Source of the DNA: Rubellicoccus peritrichatus
Lineage (GTDB): Bacteria > Verrucomicrobiota > Verrucomicrobiia > Opitutales > Cerasicoccaceae
Assembly (NCBI RefSeq): GCF_033100135.1
Contig: NZ_CP136920.1
Location: 4,707,001-4,771,000, forward strand
Direction of reading: 5' to 3'
DNA: 64,000 bases
Both the position numbers and the translations under genes were made by a program. A model generated the notes under the pieces. The model was not told the origin of the DNA. It did no database searches and was given only the letters and a program-made list of their open reading frames with translations. Within the stretch, counting starts at the first letter, position 1; the number at the start of each line of letters is the position of its first letter. Below, piece by piece: positions 45,974 through 54,326 of this stretch.

Positions 45974-47569
45974 ATGTCCAAAAATCCCAAAGCCACTGCC
46001 GATTCGGTCGAGAATATGACCGAACATAAGACAATCGACGTCAACAGCCTGCCCGAATGGCTGAAGGAGTATTCACAGTATGCCTCAACCTATAGAGAAG
46101 ACGAAGCCCTTGAACACCCCGTCCATGGAAGAACAGTCTATCTGGCCCACACTGCTGTACCAACCCGGTTTGGAGATTTTCGGGCCTGCATTTTTCAGGA
46201 CATTATTCATAAGGGTTACATCATCGCTTTAACCTTTGGAGACGTCCGACATGCCAAAGAACTTCACACACGGATGCACTCCAGCTGTGTCACAAGTGAA
46301 ACACTTGGCGGATGTGACTGTGACTGCATCCAGCAGCTCGAAGGAGCGATGGAGAAAATCGCAGACAGCGGACAGGGAGTTCTCTTTTATCTCCTGCAGG
46401 AAGGGCGAGGTGTCGGCTATTCAGCCAAGGCAAGAGATCGAATGCTCGTTCAGGCTAGCGGGGATACGCTTTCCACTTTCGATGCTTATAAAATTCTGGG
46501 ACTGAAAAAGGATTACCGCCAATACCCTAATATTGCTGATATTGTCCATATCCTTGGAATAGAAGCGGAATGGATTATCCTGACTAATAATCCAGATAAA
46601 GTAGACGCAATGAAACGGAACGGGCTCAAGGTTGCAGGAACAAAAACCATCGAATACGAGCCTGGACCTTTTAATCTTTTCTATCTAAAGTCGAAAAGGG
46701 AATCGGGGCACAAGTTGAGTCGCCCCAGCCAAATCCCGATGGCCGACATCAAGCTTCCCGAACCGGTCATCCCTTTTAAACCGAAGCGGCTCGAACAGGC
46801 AGAACGCTTTATCTATATGGCCAGCTATCTGTTGCCCATCCGCCCGATCGACGACGAAATTGTTATTCCCTATGAATCTGTTCGTGAAATACTAGGTGAT
46901 ACAGCCGTTGACAAATATACGACTGGCAGGCGGCCACTCATTCGTGAATTTGAATCTCTCCGTGGCAATCGCCTACTGCTCAAGATCAATCCAAAGGAAA
47001 TGAAACGACGCTCAAAAACACCGGAAGGAAATCCTCTGGAGCGTCTTCTGATCGAGCCCTACTGGTTTCGGGTTCATGTCTACTATGATATCGTCAGTGG
47101 AGACGATCTTGTGGTGCTGACTCATGGAAATGCCAAGCCCTATGAGAGTCCGATCGTTCGTGTTCAGAGTGAATCCATTCTCAATCGCTTCCCGGTCAGA
47201 TTTGACGACAACAAAGCAAAGTACAATCGGGCAATCCAGCACATTGTTCGTTATGGCAGTGGCGCAGTTGTCCTCGTTTACCAGGATGGACGCGGCGCTG
47301 GTTTTGGCGCTTTCGCCATTGACCGTATGCTGATTGAAAAAAGAATCAGTACGAGCACCAGGGAGTCCTATGAAAAACTGAATATCCCATTTGATCAGCG
47401 CGATTATGAATGCGTTTTTCAAGTGCTGAAAAGCCATCTTCCGAGTCCAAACATTCAGATGGTCATGAATTCACCCAACAGTCTTGTTCAGAAGAGCGAG
47501 TATGCTCAGGCCCTGCAACAAAGTGGCCTCAATGTAACCGACTGGATCTTCCTTGAATCAGAAAGCTAA
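45974..47569 (+). CDS. Tandem GTP-cyclohydrolase-II-like protein
   Basis: A 531-residue protein with two RibA-like halves. In the first (residues about 50-260) the zinc-binding cysteines are intact: Cys105, Cys116 and Cys118 in HSSCVTSETLGGCDCDCIQQ, with the QEGRGVGYSAK active-site loop. In the second (residues about 330-530) the loop survives as YQDGRGAGFGAFAIDRM, but the cysteines are gone (VRVQSESILNRFPVRF). The first half should open the guanine ring of GTP or a related purine/pyrimidine; the second may be structural or bind substrate. No DHBP synthase is fused, and the next two genes are not riboflavin genes. URC1-type proteins of uracil catabolism are an alternative. Confidence 0.82.
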   Translation: MSKNPKATADSVENMTEHKTIDVNSLPEWLKEYSQYASTYREDEALEHPVHGRTVYLAHTAVPTRFGDFRACIFQDIIHKGYIIALTFGDVRHAKELHTRMHSSCVTSETLGGCDCDCIQQLEGAMEKIADSGQGVLFYLLQEGRGVGYSAKARDRMLVQASGDTLSTFDAYKILGLKKDYRQYPNIADIVHILGIEAEWIILTNNPDKVDAMKRNGLKVAGTKTIEYEPGPFNLFYLKSKRESGHKLSRPSQIPMADIKLPEPVIPFKPKRLEQAERFIYMASYLLPIRPIDDEIVIPYESVREILGDTAVDKYTTGRRPLIREFESLRGNRLLLKINPKEMKRRSKTPEGNPLERLLIEPYWFRVHVYYDIVSGDDLVVLTHGNAKPYESPIVRVQSESILNRFPVRFDDNKAKYNRAIQHIVRYGSGAVVLVYQDGRGAGFGAFAIDRMLIEKRISTSTRESYEKLNIPFDQRDYECVFQVLKSHLPSPNIQMVMNSPNSLVQKSEYAQALQQSGLNVTDWIFLESES

Positions 47570-47572
47570 GCG

Positions 47573-48646
47573 ATGTCCACGACTCTTGGTCACGAAACAC
47601 TAAAAGTCCGTATTGAATCGATTCCTGGTCATCTGCAATCGATTCTTCGCGCTCCTCCGCCTCAGGTTAAAGCATTAAAGCAGGCGCCTTCCGTTGTGAC
47701 CACCGGACTCGGCAGCTCCGAGGCTACTGCACGCTACCTCACCTCGCTCCTCAATCGCAGTGGAACTGTTCGGTCGGAGTTTCTACCGCACTCAGTGTTT
47801 TATGGTGAACTACCGTCCTATGAAAACCGCCCACACATTGTATTATTTTCACAGGGTCTCTCACCCAACACTGAAATCGTGTTGGCTCAACGGCACCACT
47901 TTTCCGGATTAACTCTCGTAACAGCATCGACTCCTGAAGGTCAGGAAAAAGCAGGAAAACCAAAGCGAGCCCAAATACTTCGCGACCTTATTGCTGAAGA
48001 TAATACTATCGTTCGGCACCCCATTGAAAATGAATACGAAATCCTGCCAAGGGTAGTTGGGCCGATTTGTGCAGAACTAACCTGCCTTCGAATCGCTTCC
48101 GAGGTTCTCAGTCCAAGTATGCTTCCACTGCCAGATGAATCGACACTTATCTCAGCCTGCCGCGGGCCATTTCTTTTACCCGATGAACTTGACGCATGGG
48201 CCACCGAGCTACTTGAAGGTGTCGACTTCTTCTTCACCAATCGCGAATCCACTTATGCACAGAATCTCGCTGCCAAGATTCTTGAAACCATCTTCCGCCC
48301 ACTACCCAGGCTTTATGATGCCTTTCACTACTCACATGGTCCATTCCAGGTAGATCGATCACTCGGTGGAAGGAAATGGATCTTTGCCGGACCGGAAAAA
48401 TCCGCCATTGATCTAGTGAAGCGGTTAACTCCCCTCTTCCAACGCACTGGCCCGACTCGTGTCATCCAATCGCCATTGCCTGAGCCGTATGCTTTATTCT
48501 ATTACGAACAATTTCTTAACACTGTGGTGCTTCGCGCCGCCGAAATCGCTCAGGTCGATCTGATTAACTGGCCAGGCAAAGGGGAAGATGGTGAAGGTTA
48601 TTCCTTATCACAGCCCTATATGGCTCCAAACAAGATGCCATTATGA
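47573..48646 (+). CDS. SIS-domain (sugar isomerase-like) protein
   Basis: A 357-residue cytoplasmic protein with two SIS halves. The first has VVTTGLGSSEATARYLTSLL and IVLFSQGLSPNTEIVL, equivalent to the phosphosugar-binding G-GSS and S-SG loops. The second has YDAFHYSHGPFQ, like the E-KHGP signature of GlmS/AgaS-type isomerases. It likely isomerises or deaminates a phosphosugar, possibly the ribosyl part of the product of the preceding enzyme. It starts 3 bp after that gene, and its stop overlaps the next start (ATGA), so the three proteins should be made together. Confidence 0.82.
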   Translation: MSTTLGHETLKVRIESIPGHLQSILRAPPPQVKALKQAPSVVTTGLGSSEATARYLTSLLNRSGTVRSEFLPHSVFYGELPSYENRPHIVLFSQGLSPNTEIVLAQRHHFSGLTLVTASTPEGQEKAGKPKRAQILRDLIAEDNTIVRHPIENEYEILPRVVGPICAELTCLRIASEVLSPSMLPLPDESTLISACRGPFLLPDELDAWATELLEGVDFFFTNRESTYAQNLAAKILETIFRPLPRLYDAFHYSHGPFQVDRSLGGRKWIFAGPEKSAIDLVKRLTPLFQRTGPTRVIQSPLPEPYALFYYEQFLNTVVLRAAEIAQVDLINWPGKGEDGEGYSLSQPYMAPNKMPL

Positions 48647-49881
48647 ACGACTCCTTGAACGGGAAAATCAAAGACTGCATAGTCCTTGCAGGACCGGATC
48701 TTGAACCAAGAGAATGTCAGGCATTCGAATACGAAAGTGGCATCATCACTCGAATGGATTTGGGTCAACCCGCATCTACGCCTGTTGGAGCGAAACAAGT
48801 AATCATCCCCGGGTTGGTCAACGGCCATACGCATGTCGGCGATGCATTCCTCGCGGATGTTGCGACCAATATGACATTAGCCGAAGCTTTCTTCCGACCC
48901 AACGGTTTCAAATATCGAGCCCTATCGCAAATCTCCCCCGATGATCATGTGGCGCACATGACGGAGTTCCTTAGAGGCATGGCCAGCTCTGGCACAATCG
49001 CACATTTTGATTTTCGCGAGCAAGGAGTTGAAGGCTGCCATCGCCTCCGCAAAGCATCGACAGATAGCGGTGTGCGATCCATCATCCTGAGTCAGCTAAA
49101 TCACTCTCCCTTTTCCGAAAGCGAACTAAGTGAAGCCACCCTCCCCCTTCCAGAATCCACACGAGCTGAAATAACCAAACTTCTCGAAGTAGCCGATGGT
49201 TTTTCTGAAAGCACCATGAACGATCTGACCGATCATGGCTGGGTTGAAATCCGTGAAATGGCAAAAGCGGCAGGCAAAACCTGCGCCGTTCATTGCCTGG
49301 AAGACGCCTCCTACCGCGCAACAAGTATCAAGCGAACTGGTAGAGGCGATCTTGAGCGAGCAATCGAACTTCTTGATCCTGATCTTATTATTCACTTAAC
49401 CGTAGCCAATGATGATGAGATTGAATTGCTCGCGAAATCCGGTATTCCAGCCGTCATCAATCCAAGGGCCAACGCAAGTCTCGGTTTGCCCCTGCCTCCC
49501 ATCGCACGTCTCTTGCGGGCTGGTGTCCCACTACTTATCGGTACAGACAACGGGATTCTAAACGGCCCCAATCTTTTTGCAGAAATGGATTTCACCTATC
49601 GCCTCGCTCGCTCTCAAGCGGGAACAAATGATCCGGTTCAGCCACTTGAAATTCTCCGAATGACCACCTCCAACCTGAAGAAAACGCGCTGGCGTGATGA
49701 GCTACCAGGACAGCTTGCAATTGGTCTGCCTGCGACTTTCGCCATAGTTGATTTTTCCACACCATGGCTTGCAACTTCAAGGAACCTTCATGCCGCACTC
49801 GTTACTCGGGTGACACCAGCAGACATCCAAAGAACTGTGCGATCAGGACGAACGATTTATTCAAGTTCTCCCAGCACGTAA
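48643..49881 (+). CDS. Amidohydrolase-superfamily deaminase-like enzyme
   Basis: A 412-residue protein with the metal-site landmarks of the amidohydrolase superfamily: HTHVGDAF after VIIPGLVNG, the AVHCLEDAS histidine strand, the IIHLTVANDDE histidine, and LIGTDNGILNGPNLF with the catalytic aspartate. This arrangement fits the cytosine deaminase/guanine deaminase/TRZ-ATZ branch that removes amino groups from nitrogen heterocycles. It overlaps the SIS gene by four bases. I infer that it acts on a pyrimidine-like product made by the first enzyme of the operon. It converges with the phosphoribosyltransferase gene. Confidence 0.85.
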   Translation: MNDSLNGKIKDCIVLAGPDLEPRECQAFEYESGIITRMDLGQPASTPVGAKQVIIPGLVNGHTHVGDAFLADVATNMTLAEAFFRPNGFKYRALSQISPDDHVAHMTEFLRGMASSGTIAHFDFREQGVEGCHRLRKASTDSGVRSIILSQLNHSPFSESELSEATLPLPESTRAEITKLLEVADGFSESTMNDLTDHGWVEIREMAKAAGKTCAVHCLEDASYRATSIKRTGRGDLERAIELLDPDLIIHLTVANDDEIELLAKSGIPAVINPRANASLGLPLPPIARLLRAGVPLLIGTDNGILNGPNLFAEMDFTYRLARSQAGTNDPVQPLEILRMTTSNLKKTRWRDELPGQLAIGLPATFAIVDFSTPWLATSRNLHAALVTRVTPADIQRTVRSGRTIYSSSPST

Positions 49882-49909
49882 TACGTACTGTAAGCCAGCA
49901 AAACCTCGA

Positions 49910-50362
49910 TCAACCTTCCCAGGGAAAGATGATCCAGCTTGATGTCTCTTTAACGTATAATTGCGGGCGCACGATTGAAGTCGGCTTGTAGTAAAGCGTT
50001 GCAATAGTGACCTCAGGCTGGGTCAATGCCTTTAAACGACTCATCAGATAGTCAGAAGTCTTGCCGCTATCTGCCAGATCGTCGACCAAAAGCACATGTC
50101 CTTTACACCGTGTCAGAACTTCTTCCGGAGTATCGCATTGAATATCTCCCTGCTTCCGGTCTTCTCCATAGCTCTTGACCTCCACTGGTGTGAATGGGAC
50201 TCCAAGCCTGTGTGAAAGAACAACCCCGATAGGCAGCCCGCCGCGACTGATCCCAACAACACGATCAATCGTATGGGATGCATGAATCTCTCTCGCGCCT
50301 TCGGTCAAGGTATCGAGCATGCTTCCAAATTCTTCCCACGTAAGGTATTCCTGATTCGCCAT
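49910..50362 (-). CDS. Purine-type phosphoribosyltransferase (xanthine/hypoxanthine-like)
   Basis: A 150-residue protein with the PRPP-binding signature VLLVDDLADSGKTSDYL near residues 90-106 and the upstream VVGISRGGLPIGVVLSHRLG strand typical of type I PRTases. Length and order fit Gpt-like xanthine-guanine PRTases that join a base to PRPP. It converges on the amidohydrolase with 28 bp between stops. Whether it belongs to the same pathway is open: it may salvage the purine that feeds, or the base released by, the operon. Confidence 0.87.
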   Translation of the reverse strand: MANQEYLTWEEFGSMLDTLTEGAREIHASHTIDRVVGISRGGLPIGVVLSHRLGVPFTPVEVKSYGEDRKQGDIQCDTPEEVLTRCKGHVLLVDDLADSGKTSDYLMSRLKALTQPEVTIATLYYKPTSIVRPQLYVKETSSWIIFPWEG

Positions 50363-50560
50363 AGCAGCTAATCAAGCAGCTCACGTTCCACCATCAACCT
50401 TAAATCATCCAAATGAATCGTTTGAGGCAATTGGATTGCTACCATCACTCCAACTGGAGCCACCATTCAGATTCAGTGGTGATAACCTTCTATTTCTTCT
50501 TTTTAAAATACTACTTGACGTTGATTACCAAGACCGATTCATTCACCTGCTTCTGTTTAT

Positions 50561-50636
50561 GGGGCCGTAGCTCAGTTGGAAGAGCGCTTGCATGGCATGC
50601 AAGAGGTCGACGGTTCGATCCCGTTCGGCTCCACCA
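50561..50636 (+). tRNA. tRNA-Ala(GGC)
   Basis: Acceptor GGGGCCG pairs with CGGCTCC (one G-T pair). The D-arm is GCTCAGTTGGAAGAGC. The anticodon stem CTTGC/GCAAG encloses ATGGCAT with anticodon GGC. The T-arm holds GTTCGATC, and CCA is encoded. Confidence 0.96.
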
Positions 50637-50755
50637 GTTTTTCGTTCAAACCAATCGGTCCCTGCAAAACGATTCCACTGCCTAGGCCGTGTCTTCAAAG
50701 CTCGGAACGAGTAGGCGAAGGTTATTTTTAGTTATAGGCGTATCGAGCCAGCCCT

Positions 50756-51427
50756 TTAATGGACTGCCAAATTGAGCTTCTTGTGATCGATGATTTTTAC
50801 GTCACGTCCACTAAGCTCAATCAAGCCCTCTTCTTCAAAGCGACTGAGTACACGCGAAAGCGTTTCCGGTGTGGTTCCCAGTAGATTAGCGAGTTGGCCT
50901 TTGGGCATCCCTAAATTGACCACAGTTAGGCTTGGATTTGCACCGGCCAAGTAGGCAATATGCGAAGCAACTCGCTCTGGCACATCTTTTAGGGACAGGT
51001 CTTCGATTTGGGATGCTGATCGTCTCAGTTTTACGGCAAAATGGGCTAATATGTTCAGGGACAGCTCTGGCTTGTGGGTGATAAGTTCTTTAAAGCGCCT
51101 CCTGGAGATCGCGACCAATTCGGTTGCTTCGAGGGCAGCGGCAGTTGCAGGGTAATTACCTCCGTCAAAGACTGGGACTTCAGCAAATGATTCGCCCCTT
51201 CCACAAACATGAAGTATCTTCTCTTTGCCCTCCCGGTTGCTTTTATAGATTTTGATTTTGCCGGATCTGACAATGTAGAAACTGGCGGCAGCCTGGCCTT
51301 CGTAAAAGATGACTGCACCCCGGTTGCATCTTTCGTAGCCACAGACAGCAGCGATGTCCGCGATTTCAATTTCAGAAAGACCTTTAAATAGCGCGCATTC
51401 GCATAATGTTGCTTCCAAATCAATCAT
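50756..51427 (-). CDS. Crp/Fnr-family regulator
   Basis: A 223-residue protein. Residues about 10-125 are a cyclic-nucleotide-binding-type beta barrel (GAVIFYEGQAAASFYIVRSG). The C-terminal winged helix-turn-helix reads LANLLGTTPETLSRVLSRFE, close to the FNR recognition helix ETISR. Cysteines occur at positions 8, 10, 29, 34 and 74, so an iron-sulfur sensor is conceivable, though the spacing is not that of E. coli FNR. It is divergent from an operon that starts behind a perfect FNR-type site, which its recognition helix should suit. Confidence 0.9.
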   Translation of the reverse strand: MIDLEATLCECALFKGLSEIEIADIAAVCGYERCNRGAVIFYEGQAAASFYIVRSGKIKIYKSNREGKEKILHVCGRGESFAEVPVFDGGNYPATAAALEATELVAISRRRFKELITHKPELSLNILAHFAVKLRRSASQIEDLSLKDVPERVASHIAYLAGANPSLTVVNLGMPKGQLANLLGTTPETLSRVLSRFEEEGLIELSGRDVKIIDHKKLNLAVH

Positions 51428-51538
51428 TGTCGCTACGCCATCATCAGACCGGAGGTCAGATCTTGCAATGGTTTACCGAGGAATGTGTGGATATTCGCTA
51501 AACTCGGCGGGCAGTTTTCTTATCGAAAATGGCGTTTC

Positions 51539-51580
51539 TTGATCCAGATCAAGGTTTCTGCGGCGCGCTTCTGCTAGTAT
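51539..51580 (+). promoter_or_regulatory. Class II FNR-type promoter
   Basis: TTGATCCAGATCAA (51539-51552) is a perfect FNR consensus palindrome. A -10-like TAGTAT lies at 51575-51580. If transcription starts near 51587, the palindrome is centred 41.5 bp upstream, the classical class II activator position. ATG of the YecH-like gene is at 51610. Confidence 0.8.
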
Positions 51581-51609
51581 CATGGTCAACAAACAGAATT
51601 CATTCGATC

Positions 51610-51858
51610 ATGACTGCAAACGAAGAAATCCACGGACACGAGGTCCTCGAAATGATGATGAATTCGGGTAAACGCTATTCACGCGATTCTCTCATAAAGG
51701 CAATCAACGAGCGCTTCGGAGAGTCATCTCGTTTCTACATCTGTTCTGGTGGCGGCATGGATGCTGCACAACTGGTCGACGTGTTGATCGGCAAAGGAAA
51801 GTTCATGGGCCCGGAAGACGCTTTCGTATTCAATCCTGCGACCAAGTGCGACCATTAG
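51610..51858 (+). CDS. YecH-family small metal-binding protein
   Basis: An 82-residue protein from ATG 51610; the longer open frame from 51529 would start inside the FNR site and is rejected. The sequence HGHEVLEMMMNSGKRYSRDS, then RFYICSGGGMDAAQLVDVL, and a C-terminal KCDH match the YecH/DUF2492 family, which has His and Cys residues suited to metal binding and is usually tied to anaerobic or nitrogen-oxide metabolism. First gene of the operon; the methyltransferase follows after 12 bp. Confidence 0.9.
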   Translation: MTANEEIHGHEVLEMMMNSGKRYSRDSLIKAINERFGESSRFYICSGGGMDAAQLVDVLIGKGKFMGPEDAFVFNPATKCDH

Positions 51859-51870
51859 GAGATCGATCCG

Positions 51871-52650
51871 ATGAAGATTGAAAACATTGAAACTGCTCCT
51901 GGCCATTGGCTAATGGCAAAAATGGGTAAAAGGGTACTCAGGCCGGGTGGTGTGCAACTCACCAATCAGTTGATCGATCAACTCAATATTAGCGTGCAAG
52001 ACGATGTGGTTGAATTCGCCCCCGGCCTTGGGTTTACGGCTGCATTGGTTAGACGAAAGAGGCCGAAAAGCTGGACTGGCATCGAGCTGGATGAAACGGC
52101 GGCAACCAGGCTGAGGAAAAAAATTGGATCGACCGACCATCGAATCGTTCAAGCCAACGCATCCAGCACTGGGCTGCAGGAAAACTCGATCAACAGAGTA
52201 TATGGCGAAGCCATGCTAACCATGCAAAGCGAGAAGCGGAAAGCAGCAATCATTCAGGAGGCCTATCGTATCCTCAAGCCAGGTGGCTATTATGGAGTTC
52301 ATGAGATTGCCCTTTCCCCGGATAATCTGCCTGAAGAAAAGCAGAGTGAAATTCAAAAAGACCTGATCGAGAGTATAAAGGTCAACGCACGCCCGGTTAC
52401 GATGAAAGCTTGGCTTAAGCACTTTGAAGATGCCGGTTTCGAAGTCGTGACCAGATCAACAACGCCAATGCATCTTCTTGAACCCAAGCGACTCATTCAG
52501 GACGAAGGTATCCTTCGAGTCATCAAGATCCGATTCAACATGATGCTTCATCCTAAAATTGCCAAACGTATCCGCAAAATTAAGGCTACCTTTCAAAAGC
52601 ACAGCGGCTACATGAACGCCTTCATGGCAGTAGTTCGAAAACCTCAATAA
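51871..52650 (+). CDS. SAM-dependent methyltransferase
   Basis: A 259-residue class I methyltransferase. Motif I is VVEFAPGLGFTAALV (residues about 47-61), the acidic motif II is WTGIELDE, and the YRILKPGGYYGVHEIAL strand follows the core. A basic C-terminal region (HPKIAKRIRKIKATFQ) may contact nucleic acid or membrane. The target is unknown. Second gene of the FNR-controlled operon, 18 bp before the cupin gene. Confidence 0.87.
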   Translation: MKIENIETAPGHWLMAKMGKRVLRPGGVQLTNQLIDQLNISVQDDVVEFAPGLGFTAALVRRKRPKSWTGIELDETAATRLRKKIGSTDHRIVQANASSTGLQENSINRVYGEAMLTMQSEKRKAAIIQEAYRILKPGGYYGVHEIALSPDNLPEEKQSEIQKDLIESIKVNARPVTMKAWLKHFEDAGFEVVTRSTTPMHLLEPKRLIQDEGILRVIKIRFNMMLHPKIAKRIRKIKATFQKHSGYMNAFMAVVRKPQ

Positions 52651-52668
52651 ACATTTTCAAAACTCATT

Positions 52669-52986
52669 ATGAAACCGGAGAAAATTAAATTAGCGGAAAG
52701 CATCGAATACCAAAAAGACGCCATTGTCAGCAAGGAGCTCTTGAAACAACCGAATGGCAAAATCATCACTTTTGCCTTTGATGAAGGACAGGAGCTCAGC
52801 GAGCATACCGCACCGTTTGATGCTTTTGTAACAGTCCTCGAAGGTGGCGTTACCATCCGTATTGACGGCGATCCAAGCGAACTGGTGCAAGGCGAATCGA
52901 TCCTAATGCCAGCGAACATTCCTCATGCATTAAAAGCCAATGGTCGTTTTAAAATGATGCTTTGCATGGTCAAGAAAGCCAATTAG
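52669..52986 (+). CDS. Small cupin protein
   Basis: A 105-residue single-domain cupin. Motif 1 is approximately GQELSEHTAPFDAFVTVLEG and motif 2 approximately PANIPHALKA, giving one or two histidines and a glutamate for metal binding. Such small cupins bind a ligand or carry out simple oxidations. It is third in the operon. The absence of fused domains suggests an accessory sensor or metal carrier rather than a pathway enzyme. Confidence 0.85.
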   Translation: MKPEKIKLAESIEYQKDAIVSKELLKQPNGKIITFAFDEGQELSEHTAPFDAFVTVLEGGVTIRIDGDPSELVQGESILMPANIPHALKANGRFKMMLCMVKKAN

Positions 52987-53069
52987 AACGAAGGCATCAA
53001 TCTAGGTATGCCAGTAGAAGTTAGTGCCGATGCCCGTCAACTGACACTTGTAAGATTCGCGGTCTCTTA

Positions 53070-54272
53070 ATGAAGCCAGCATGCATAAGCGAGACAGTGC
53101 TTGATCGAGGGGTCGCCAGGACCTTCTCGGTTGCTTGGTGCTGGTTTGTGATCGCAGCAATTTTTGCCGTAGCGTTGCGCTGGCTTCCAATGCACGCAAT
53201 CGAGGGTTGGAACATAGGCTACATCCGCCATGCACACTCACATATCGCTTTTCTAGGCTGGGTGTTTAACGCATTCTTTGCCTTTGCGCTAAAACTGTTC
53301 ATCCCATTCGAACGCCGACGAAGCTTCATGTGGTTGTTTGTATTTTTGCAAGTGACGCTTGTGGGCATGGTGGTGACTTTCCCTTTTCAAGGTTATGCGG
53401 CCGGAAGTATCTTTTTCTCAACGCTTCACATGATCGGGTCGGCCATTTTTGCATGGTGGCTCTGGGCCAGTCCGTCGGTTGATAAGGCAGCCCGGCCCTG
53501 GTTGCGCATGGCGCTGTTTTTCATGCTGATTTCAGGGGTCGGACCAATACTGCTTGGGCCTCTAGCAGTCAATGATCTACGTAATCATCCGGCCTACACG
53601 CTGGCCATCTACTTTTATCTGCATTGTCAATACAATGGCTGGTTTATCCTCTTCCTGATCGCAGTCGTGGTTCATATCCTGGCGAAGAAGAATTTCAACC
53701 TCGACACTCACACCAACCAGCGTGCTGCCGGTTGCTTTTTATGGGGTGTCTTGCTTGCTTACGCACTCTCCTGTCTATGGGTGACCTCGCATTGGTTGGT
53801 ACACAGTCTCGCCTTGGTCAGCGCCGGCCTCCAGCTTTATGCCACCTGGTTGCTGTGGCCCCTCCTCAAACATGGCCTAACGCAGTTAACGCCGACCATT
53901 CGCGCCATCGTCCTGCTTCCACTTGTATGCTTCGGCCTAAAGCTGCTTCTCCAATCCATCGCGCCACTACCAGTCTTCAGTGAGTTAGCCTACCATCGAT
54001 TTATCGCAGTTGCATTCATGCACCTGATCTTTCTTGGCGTCGTTACCCCGGCACTCTGGGTCGGTGCATTACAATGGCAATGGCTGTCATTTGATTTGGC
54101 AACGAAAGCGGGCGCGGCGCTTTTTCTGCTCGGCACGCTGGCCACACAAATATCGCTGGTTGCGCTTCCTCTCTTCCACCTGGGCGGCACCTTCCTAGTG
54201 AAAGGCCTTTTCATTTACTCGCTCATTATCCTGGTCGGATTGCTACTCAATGCATGTCGTTTGCAGGTATGA
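53070..54272 (+). CDS. Heme-copper-oxidase-subunit-I-like membrane protein
   Basis: A 400-residue protein with about twelve membrane helices. HAHSHIAFLGWVFNAFFAFAL near residue 54 and LHCQYNGWFILFLIAVVVH near residue 185 resemble heme-ligand helices of heme-copper oxidases and NO reductases (HxH...GW and H..NGW). The normal protein is longer and has the full set of six histidines; here the copper-site set seems incomplete. It may be a heme protein, NO-linked sensor or assembly factor. It is last in the FNR-type operon, 83 bp after the cupin gene, consistent with low-oxygen or NO response. Confidence 0.72.
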   Translation: MKPACISETVLDRGVARTFSVAWCWFVIAAIFAVALRWLPMHAIEGWNIGYIRHAHSHIAFLGWVFNAFFAFALKLFIPFERRRSFMWLFVFLQVTLVGMVVTFPFQGYAAGSIFFSTLHMIGSAIFAWWLWASPSVDKAARPWLRMALFFMLISGVGPILLGPLAVNDLRNHPAYTLAIYFYLHCQYNGWFILFLIAVVVHILAKKNFNLDTHTNQRAAGCFLWGVLLAYALSCLWVTSHWLVHSLALVSAGLQLYATWLLWPLLKHGLTQLTPTIRAIVLLPLVCFGLKLLLQSIAPLPVFSELAYHRFIAVAFMHLIFLGVVTPALWVGALQWQWLSFDLATKAGAALFLLGTLATQISLVALPLFHLGGTFLVKGLFIYSLIILVGLLLNACRLQV

Positions 54273-54326
54273 TTGAGCCGTTGGCACGATTGATTTGAGA
54301 GATCTACCGATAAATAAGCCCGGTAA

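Noticed and set aside
45974-47569. Calling the gene ribA of riboflavin synthesis
   Set aside because: Tandem architecture, degenerate second half, no riboflavin neighbours and no FMN riboswitch recognised upstream make a standard RibA role doubtful.
51529-51609. Longer YecH-like start
   Set aside because: It would place the start codon upstream of the FNR palindrome and the -10 element; the family begins at the ATG 51610.
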